From Bemisia tabaci (taxonomy: Eukaryota; Arthropoda; Insecta; Hemiptera; Aleyrodidae): a stretch of DNA of 64,000 nt. Under the pieces are notes generated by a model that was not told the origin of the DNA, made no database searches, and was given only the letters and a program-made list of their open reading frames with translations. Positions 60,801-64,000 of this stretch are shown here, piece after piece (position 1 is the stretch's first letter; the number at the start of each line of letters is the position of its first letter). The DNA is taken from NCBI RefSeq assembly GCF_918797505.1, contig NC_092795.1:18959131-19023130 (forward strand), given 5' to 3'. The translations under genes and the position numbers were made by a program.

Positions 60801-61975
60801 TTTAATTCCACCATAGCAACTAACAGCTGATGGTTCTCATCAGTGGCATGGCATGCTTTGCAAATTATAGAATGATATGCTATTTAAACCTATGACAAAG
60901 GATCGATAAACAGGGTGTTTGCAATGAATCCTTTAATAATCAATCCATTAACATAGCTTCTAAGGGGGAAATGTCAATAATCGATCATTCACGCCACACC
61001 ACTGATTCTCATTGGAGGCAATTAAGCCCAAGATAGAGAGAGTAATAGTACAAACTATGCAAATTTTAACACTTAAACATATCATCAGAACTCAGAAGCG
61101 TGGCAAGGCGTCTTACTGCTCACTTACACATGAGATAGGTACCCAATACTATTCGTGAAACGCATGAACTACACAAGAAGGGAAGCAGAATATTCGATTT
61201 TTACTTGTGGATACTTGTAGGATGAAAGCAAGAGGCAGATCAAATATCAAGCCACTGTCAGAGCCATGTCTTAACGGTATACTGCCTATAGATAAGACGA
61301 TTGAAAGTACGGACGTGTGATACAAAGTTTGTTCTCAGTCTGCAAAAGCTGGCAATATATTTAATGAAATCACATTGAGGCCTGCCAATGATACGTATTT
61401 ATCGTTCTCAAAAACATAATAATGCCAAAATAAAGTTGCAATACAACTTGATGACAAAATATGAAGTGGTAATTAACAATATCGAGTCAGTCGACCTAAA
61501 ACCCTGACGGATTTGGTACTTTGGGACCCTCAGTGTTAATCCCAGAGAATATATGAACTAAGTGGAGCCAACTAAAAGGAGAACAGAAAATCAACAAAAT
61601 TTTGCAATTGTAACTAATTCTTGGGCTGAGCTAAAGGCTCAGTATACAGCAGACATGTATTCTATCAACCCATGATTGATTTCTGAGGCAGGCAGACCTT
61701 GCTTATCAGGGACAAGGCCATGGTCTAGGGGGCAGGAAAATTGACTTAAGTTGATGAATGAAAGAACTAATTTACCAATTAGAATAAGAATTGGATTGAA
61801 ATTTACGAACCTGATGTGAACAAGAAGTATTATCTCTGATACACAATCCACTGAGAGTGGGTACTTGCACACAAGTTGAGAATGCATGGCACAGAACACA
61901 AAATACGAAATATACGTAGAAACTATTATTGACCACTATCTTAAAACACTTTTCAGCAAATTTATAAACAGCCAT
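23987..61975 (-). CDS. Interleukin-17-receptor-like single-pass receptor with SEFIR domain
   Basis: Eight coding exons on the minus strand join without any phase conflict: 61975-61811, 59953-59893, 37696-37562, 34333-34097, 28270-27938, 27364-27254, 26080-25926 and 24748-23987. They encode 652 aa. Residues 1-35 look like a signal peptide (basic start, then FYVYFVFCVLCHAF). The ectodomain (about 36-318) has scattered cysteines and N-glycosylation sequons (NIS, NES, NAS, NNT, NAT) and may fold as fibronectin-III-like modules. The transmembrane helix is about 319-340 (LLIAIVGVVVLIPILVTIFLLW), followed by RK. The cytoplasmic SEFIR domain starts at PPRMLIVYNG (353-362) and runs through EFARYLNDVCGIDALLDYYC, DPAKWYAETF and VDYVAVFASPP to about 500. 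A Ser/Asp-rich tail follows. In known IL-17 receptors SEFIR binds the adaptor Act1/CIKS to activate NF-kB. The largest intron is 22 kb. Start choice: first Met giving a signal peptide; 5' UTR introns not excluded. Confidence 0.87.
24834..25241 (-). other. Unassigned 135-codon open frame inside a receptor intron
   Basis: An open minus-strand frame between the last two receptor exons. No family is recognised. It contains RYGTQIGSCVLQWQLAYLNP and a Cys-rich middle. It lacks splice-consistent links to the receptor exons. It could be a chance frame or a repeat remnant. Confidence 0.2.
25431..25696. mobile_element. MITE family A, third copy
   Basis: About 265 bp with decayed family A ends (GGTAAGTCTGCAATCA at the left, CTTACAGCGTCGATATG at the right) and the shared interior AAGGAGAACAAATTGACATC and CACAGAGAAGAAAAAT. 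It lies in the intron between the two SEFIR exons. Confidence 0.8.
26973..27101 (-). other. Coding-like 42-codon segment ending in a stop, receptor intron
   Basis: A minus-strand frame of 42 codons starts directly after a plausible acceptor (TTTTTTCCGCAAG) and ends TAG. It includes QPIGVPSTTMADATKLGFSE and ends YHDPL. Composition looks protein-like, unlike the flanking intron. Its phase (0) does not fit the preceding transmembrane exon (phase 1), so it is not part of the main receptor reading frame. It could be an exon of a nested or alternative transcript, or a retrocopied gene tail. Confidence 0.3.
27849..27895 (+). repeat. CT microsatellite
   Basis: A (CT)n run of about 14 units followed by C/T-rich sequence, about 40 bp past a receptor exon boundary (donor side of exon 27938-28270). 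Confidence 0.9.
28271..33235 (-). other. Receptor intron 4, proximal part, nothing recognised
   Basis: About 5 kb of AT-rich intron with no recognised exon or transposon. A plus-strand frame near 32082-32211 ends exactly at a GTAAGT donor-like site, but no partner exon was found. Confidence 0.5.
33236..33301 (-). other. Signal-peptide-like mini-exon inside receptor intron 4
   Basis: On the minus strand an ATG opens 22 codons reading MPSFLIVVLYLLSILPG and then QTLGE, a typical secretion signal (short N-region, Leu/Val-rich core, small residues at the end). A GTTAGC donor-like site follows in phase 0; without splicing the frame stops 12 codons later. Phase 0 does not fit the next receptor exon (which needs phase 1). 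It might start a nested secreted product or an alternative transcript. Low confidence. Confidence 0.3.
34720..37285. mobile_element. 2.56-kb foldback element with near-identical long inverted arms
   Basis: The ends read AAAGGACGACGGACCGGTC and the exact complement. The outer arms (about 34720-35110 and 36890-37285) appear identical by eye; both give the same 124-codon frame in opposite directions. The arms continue inward to about 35670 and 36660, but the left arm carries two extra tandem units of about 172 bp. The central 1 kb (35760-36500) has no recognised gene. It occupies most of receptor intron 3. Long inverted arms with internal tandem repeats resemble Foldback/Galileo-type elements. 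No clear target duplication was seen. Confidence 0.85.
35109..35671. repeat. Tandem units of about 172 bp in the left foldback arm
   Basis: Three full units and a partial fourth. Each contains TCTTGAAAGGTCGACTAA, then a GGGCGGTAGGGAGGGGGG tract, CGAACTCGAGCAGCGTAACT and GAACTTTTTTGCAAATGA. The right arm (36690-36900) has one unit plus part of another. Confidence 0.85.
39181..39446. mobile_element. MITE family G (TTGAAATNGATAGAC termini), copy 1
   Basis: The left end has GGCTGAGCATTGAAATTGAT followed by AGAC; the right end has GTCTATCAATTTCAATAATTAGCC. A related copy is at 48932-49208. The termini also resemble those of the hairpin at 53938-54217 (GCCTGATTATTGAAAT). Confidence 0.7.
39567..40111. 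mobile_element. Element with CAGGCCCGCCAC termini
   Basis: About 540 bp starting CAGGCCCGCCAC and ending GTGGCGGGCCTG, with GC-rich subterminal blocks (CCCTGGTAC, GGGCCCCTCCAGGGCCCGGG) and a G13 tract near 39812. The right end abuts the first unit of the 308-bp satellite. No target duplication was found. Confidence 0.65.
40111..41345 (+). repeat. Satellite-like array, four units of about 308 bp
   Basis: Units start at 40111, 40418, 40726 and 41036 with CATGCACGCTGGGCTT or a variant. Each contains GAATATGAACTATGCAAAAC, a GCGGCGTGATACCTCACGC short palindrome and TTCAAATAGTTGTATC. Units differ by scattered substitutions. The 60-77-codon minus-strand frames repeated here are by-products. The palindrome core shares ATACTTCACGCATT with the family B module. 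Confidence 0.9.
41802..42131 (+). other. 109-codon open frame, probably not a gene
   Basis: The frame starts in unique sequence and its last 20 codons or so run into the family F hairpin element at 42069. No domain is recognised. Confidence 0.2.
42069..42330. mobile_element. MITE family F, long copy
   Basis: Inverted ends: TGGATTGCATTTTGCAAAAA with GGAACCAAGAG at the left, and the complement at the right. Shorter relatives with TGGACTACATTTTGCAAT ends are at 47052-47192, 53277-53414 and 57487-57624. Confidence 0.75.
42368..42897. mobile_element. Family D-type element containing two other repeats
   Basis: Bounded by CAGGGTGTCTAG and CTAGACACCCTG. The interior repeats AAATCCTGAT many times. 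A reversed family C segment sits near the left end and a perfect-looking hairpin at 42694-42853. Confidence 0.8.
42694..42853. mobile_element. 160-bp hairpin nested in the 42368-42897 element
   Basis: Arms of about 65 bp: AGGCCTA at the outer end, then CACGGCGATTAATCGCCGCG (itself a palindrome), then a block ending AGCCTTGATTTCGA, with the complement on the other side. The host's CCTGAT repeats continue on both sides, so the hairpin inserted later. Confidence 0.85.
42992..43224. mobile_element. MITE family H, copy 1 with possible GCTC duplication
   Basis: The element 42996-43220 (225 bp) has inverted ends of more than 50 bp. It starts ACTGGGAAAAAAACACATTG followed by ATCTAGAGTCCAGACTCTT and ends with the complement. 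GCTC flanks both ends (42992-42995 and 43221-43224). Confidence 0.85.
43771..44251. mobile_element. MITE family 1, copy carrying a nested family H element
   Basis: The termini CTGCCGTGTTAAGGAAAAAC and CCTTAGCACGGCAG enclose 481 bp. Removing the nested 225-bp family H copy leaves about 255 bp, the size of the empty copy at 14833-15085. Confidence 0.9.
43902..44126. mobile_element. MITE family H, copy 2, nested
   Basis: 225 bp, the same length as copy 1 about 0.7 kb away. It begins ACTGGAAAAAAAACACATTG and has the matching inverted end. It is inserted in the middle of family 1 sequence. Confidence 0.9.
44511..44680. repeat. Cluster of GC-rich micro-palindromes
   Basis: At least six short hairpins in about 170 bp: ATTGGCCAAT with GGCCTCCGGCC; CGCGGCGCTTCGCGCCGCG; CCGGCGCTACGCGCCGG; GGGGGGCTTCGCCCCCC; CCGCTTAGCGG; GCCGGCGCTTCGCGCCGGC. 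Loops are mostly TTC or TAC. The surrounding DNA is AT-rich. Open frames across it in several registers come from the repeat structure and are not genes. Confidence 0.85.
45682..46170 (+). repeat. Three diverged tandem units of 165-180 bp
   Basis: Units share TGAGATTAGTCCAAAGATC, TTAGGAACTTAAATTAATGA, GCCAACTTTCAAAGAATTAA and AGGCATTTTTCAAA. The anchor TAGTCCAA occurs at 45702, 45867 and 46047. It precedes a GGACGGACGGACACAC stretch and a family C copy. Confidence 0.8.
46366..46485 (+). repeat. Dispersed repeat family C, copy 3
   Basis: TTCAAGTATGGTTATTTTGA, then CCTTAAAACGTCTAGAA, a T-run and GATGACAATACTTCC, as at 8706-8843. Confidence 0.8.
46739..46963. mobile_element. MITE family 1, diverged copy
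   Basis: Ends CTGCCGTGCAACGCAAAAAC and GCTTAGCACGGCAG with a decayed interior of about 225 bp. Confidence 0.75.
47052..47192. mobile_element. MITE family F hairpin, short copy
   Basis: 141 bp. TTGGACTACATTTTGCAATT with TGGAAC at the left and the complement at the right. It is immediately preceded by TAGTCCA repeats. The 111-codon frame starting here is an artefact of the repeat. Confidence 0.85.
48180..48720 (+). repeat. Family E repeat, inverted two-unit copy
   Basis: Two units matching 14170-14720 in reverse orientation: GCCATCGCGCCTTCAATTTC, CATCCATCAAGCA and GAATAGTTGTATC. Upstream flank (48110-48180) also matches 14740-14800 in reverse. Confidence 0.75.
48932..49208. mobile_element. 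MITE family G, copy 2
   Basis: AGCCGACTGATTATTGAAAT with CGATAGAC at the left and CTTTGTCTATCAAATTCAAT at the right. The interior shares GTGGGNYG and CTACCTAC motifs with 39181-39446. Confidence 0.7.
49209..52880. other. No gene or element recognised
   Basis: About 3.7 kb of intron sequence. Apart from a C-rich run near 49267-49290 nothing was recognised. Short frames (49642-49878, 50274-50588, 51374-51601) resemble no family. Confidence 0.5.
52882..52901 (+). repeat. Poly-C tract of 20
   Basis: Twenty consecutive C inside the 22-kb receptor intron. Confidence 0.9.
53277..53414. mobile_element. MITE family F hairpin, diverged copy
   Basis: TTGGACTACATTTTACAATT and GGAACTG at the left, CGCAAAATGGAGTCCA at the right. 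The internal segment CTTAGGTGCATGGGGAA parallels 47110-47125. Confidence 0.75.
53938..54217. mobile_element. 280-bp near-perfect hairpin
   Basis: Two arms of about 125 bp (53938-54061 and 54093-54217) are inverted copies with very few differences around a loop of about 31 bp. Outer ends are CTGATTATTGAAATTTTTTG and its near complement; inner ends are ATTCCACCTGACAAAGG and its complement. The high arm identity implies recent origin. Terminal similarity links it loosely to family G. Confidence 0.85.
54218..55825. other. Intron segment with no confident gene
   Basis: Contains overlapping frames on both strands between 55100 and 55800 (up to 107 codons) with no domain. A palindromic ATCGATTATCGAT area near 55305-55320 is echoed near 55380 and 60995. 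Confidence 0.45.
55826..56108. mobile_element. MITE family D, copy 2
   Basis: CAGGGTGCCTACTAAAGCAG at the left, GGACTTGTAGACACCCTG at the right, and the same CAGTACTTTT and TTCCGGAC interior as 21230-21550. Confidence 0.8.
56076..56378 (+). repeat. Tandem duplication of a family D end plus flank
   Basis: The block from CAGAACTATTTCCGGACTTG through GACGGACCGATGCACAGTGA to TTTTTGACTAAACTTTC occurs twice about 190 bp apart. It covers the element end and unique flank, so the duplication post-dates the insertion. Confidence 0.8.
57487..57624. mobile_element. MITE family F hairpin, copy 4
   Basis: TGGATTACATTTCCAAATAA with GAAACCACTATTTCTGGC at the left and the complement at the right; about 138 bp. 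Confidence 0.75.
57625..59584. other. No gene or element recognised
   Basis: AT-rich intron. Nothing beyond short chance frames. Confidence 0.5.
59585..59694. mobile_element. MITE family D, right-end fragment
   Basis: CCGTACATCCGTAC, GTGCTTTTTCAATGCG and a terminal CAGTAGACACCCTG. Only the right end is recognisable. Confidence 0.55.
59954..61810 (-). other. Receptor intron 1
   Basis: Between the signal-peptide exon and the second exon. AT-rich, no element recognised apart from a weak CAATAATCGATCATTCACGC segment near 60990 that recalls 55290-55320. Confidence 0.6.
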
Positions 61976-62089
61976 TAGAACTAAGCAAGCATAATAACAA
62001 AATTGTATTTTACATTTTGACTATCTACGAGGTCTCAAGCACACAAAACACACCATTTAACCTAAAAACACTGCAATAACAAAGTTTGA

Positions 62090-62215
62090 GCGACGCGATA
62101 GCCCTGGAGGGGGAAGAGGAAAGTTGCTCGGCTTAGGGGAAGGGAGGAGCGGGGGTGGAGGAGACTTTGGGGCCCGGAGGGGAGGGGAACAGGAAAACGT
62201 ACCAAAATCCTTGGG
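62090..62215 (+). other. G-rich stretch upstream of the receptor start
   Basis: Several GGGG runs on the plus strand lie 115-240 bp upstream of the receptor start codon (gene on the minus strand). It could be promoter-proximal or quadruplex-forming sequence. No TATA box or initiator was identified. Confidence 0.4.
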
Positions 62216-62447
62216 GGTATTTCTTTTTTGTGGCCTTAGCCTTACATTTACATTCTAGTTCGTAGTGCGTGAAATCCAAAAACGGAAAAAAATTAATCTC
62301 ACGAAGCTCAGATCAGCTTGATGGCTAAATACGAATGGTACAGCATAGGCAATTCTAACGGAATTTGTGCCCTAACAATACCTTGTGAACGTTGAATTGA
62401 AACACATACTTGAGGAAGAATATATCCCGCACTTTTTCCTGCTTAGC

Positions 62448-62463
62448 CCCCCCCCCCCCCCCC
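62448..62463 (+). repeat. Poly-C tract of 16
   Basis: Sixteen consecutive C followed by CTCCCC, about 0.47 kb upstream of the receptor start. Confidence 0.9.
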
Positions 62464-62693
62464 TCCCCCATCAACGGGTACAAAGCACCCAGCAATATGT
62501 GTTACTAATATTAACCTGTTTTTCCTCTCTCACTGTCAGTTGATTCCAGATTTGACAACACAAGCGTAATTCATGACAAGGAAATGAGGAGTGCAAGGAT
62601 TCCTGATACCTAGGGGATTTATGTGTAGTAGGTAGGTAACATCGTTATACATATAGCGGACTGTTATTAAGCGGCGCGTTGAGGTAAGATGTT

Positions 62694-63569
62694 CCCTGGT
62701 AAAAATTGGCGATACGAGCTGCGTTTCAAAATACCATAGGAGTTCTTATAGCCGACTGAAGAAGGCGATAGAAAATCATATAGCTGGCTGTAAAAAGCGG
62801 AGAAAATCACACAGCCGGGCCATACGAAGCTATAAAAAAGTAAACAGCCGGGCTATAGTTCCTATCAACAAGATATACAGTTTATCACCATCGGCTATAA
62901 AAGGCTATAAGAAATTGTGTAGAAATTCGTGTACTTTGGAAATCATTAAGTTTGATTGGGAACCACCTTAATATTTACAAAACACACATTATATTTTCCT
63001 TTAATACATATTTTTTTCATCAATTAAAATAAGAACAATCCATACAGGATGTGCAAACATTTCAAAATCATGAGTTGAAAAACGCCTAACACAAAGCGGA
63101 GCGGCGAAGCACTGGCGCCTGCAAACCTAACAGGGATACTTCACGCATTGCGCAATGCGTGAAGTATCCCTGTTAGGTTTGTAGGCGCCAATGCGCGTTT
63201 CGCGCTGGCTGCCCGCCCGCCGCGCCGCAGCGTGCCACAGTGCTTGAGGCAACTATTTCTCACCAGAGGTATTACACAGTATCATACGGAATTGAAGGAG
63301 CTCCAACATATTGGGAATGGCAGGCCTCTTTCAAAAGTGCGGAGCTTTCCTCGCAAAATAAATCAAGATACTACGGCCCATAGAAACAGAGTGGTAGTCC
63401 AAAAACTCACTAAGTCCTAGCATCCGTAATTAGTAACGTTTAACATACACTTTATCGCCAGGGTGTTGCTTACTCGCCATCGGCTATAAAAAGCTGTAAG
63501 AAATTGTGTTGCCGGCTGTAGGTCTATGTTATTTTGGAACACAGCTTCTACTGCCAATTTTTACCAGGG
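62694..63569. mobile_element. 0.9-kb TATAGCC element, copy 2 (reverse orientation)
   Basis: The termini CCCTGGTAAAAATTGGC and GCCAATTTTTACCAGGG are perfect inverted repeats of 17 bp. It shows the same TATAGCC clusters, the same central hairpin of two inverted family B modules (63110-63200), and long blocks matching 11133-12089 read in reverse. Confidence 0.9.
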
Positions 63570-64000
63570 TTTACAGCTCTCGTGGTGGAGGAAATCGTAA
63601 AGAATCGTATATGAAAGTTTCAAACAAAAGGAGGGGGGGATTGCATCGATGTTCTTGAAATGTGATCATCCATTAGGGGAGGGACTTTAGTGTTCAGAGA
63701 CAAATTTTTTAGGATAACAAGTTGTGCCTCGATTCATAACAGCTCTTGTTTATTACAGAAACCACCCAAAAAAATACAATCGTAAAATATTGAAAACTGC
63801 CAAACCACTCATAGGTATGCGTGAGAGTGGCAGGGTTGCGTGATGCCTATCAACTTATAGGAATCAGGTCGTCACTCAATTTTTAATTCATCTTCGAATG
63901 TTTAAAAAAAAATAGAGGCAATTTCTTGTACCGGTCAAATCTGGAGATCTATCAGGCCGATTCTCGCACGAATTTTTTTTCGTGTGCAGCGATGCGTGTG
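63570..64000. other. No feature recognised
   Basis: Window-end sequence with a GGGGGGG run near 63634; nothing else seen. Confidence 0.5.

Overview
The window is nuclear DNA of an animal, most likely a sap-feeding hemipteran insect (whitefly-like; this is inference). It is AT-rich and intron-rich, with GT-AG splicing. It carries an insect clan-3 cytochrome P450 and an arthropod SmydA-type SET protein. It is packed with short non-autonomous DNA transposons (MITEs), and there is no operon structure, Shine-Dalgarno pattern or long prokaryotic ORF. Most open frames are chance frames or lie inside repeats. Only three genes could be reconstructed with splice sites and reading phases that agree throughout.

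Layout. (1) 1204-5684, + strand: the last four exons of a SET/post-SET methyltransferase-like gene of the SmydA group; its 5' part is not in the window. (2) 6097-13112, - strand: a complete four-exon cytochrome P450 of 524 aa with every signature motif, convergent with gene 1 (413 bp between stop codons). (3) 13113-17745: intergenic repeats and a dead non-LTR retrotransposon fragment. (4) 17746-23986: repeat-poor, AT-rich DNA that may be a very long 3' UTR. (5) 23987-61975, - strand: one gene of eight coding exons spread over 38 kb. It encodes a 652-aa single-pass receptor with a signal peptide, a glycosylated ectodomain, one transmembrane helix and a cytoplasmic SEFIR domain, i.e. an interleukin-17-receptor-like protein. 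Its second coding intron (37697-59892) is 22 kb and full of mobile-element debris. (6) 61976-64000: upstream flank with a G-rich stretch and a second copy of a 0.9-kb terminal-inverted-repeat element also found in the P450 gene.

Mobile and repetitive DNA dominates. It includes a hAT-like element with a perfect 8-bp target duplication, a piggyBac-like element flanked by TTAA, and a 2.56-kb foldback element with near-identical arms and tandem subrepeats. There are at least eight further MITE or hairpin families, several nested inside one another, a four-unit satellite of about 308 bp, and a cluster of GC-rich micro-palindromes. Very long poly-G, poly-C and poly-A tracts recur.

The three genes do not form a pathway: one is a putative chromatin or protein methyltransferase, one a detoxification or biosynthetic monooxygenase, and one an immune-type receptor. 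The SEFIR receptor and the layered transposon structure in its giant intron are the most interesting content. No computation was run: exon joins rest on reading splice sites, phases and family motifs by eye, and repeat boundaries are approximate to a few bases unless stated.
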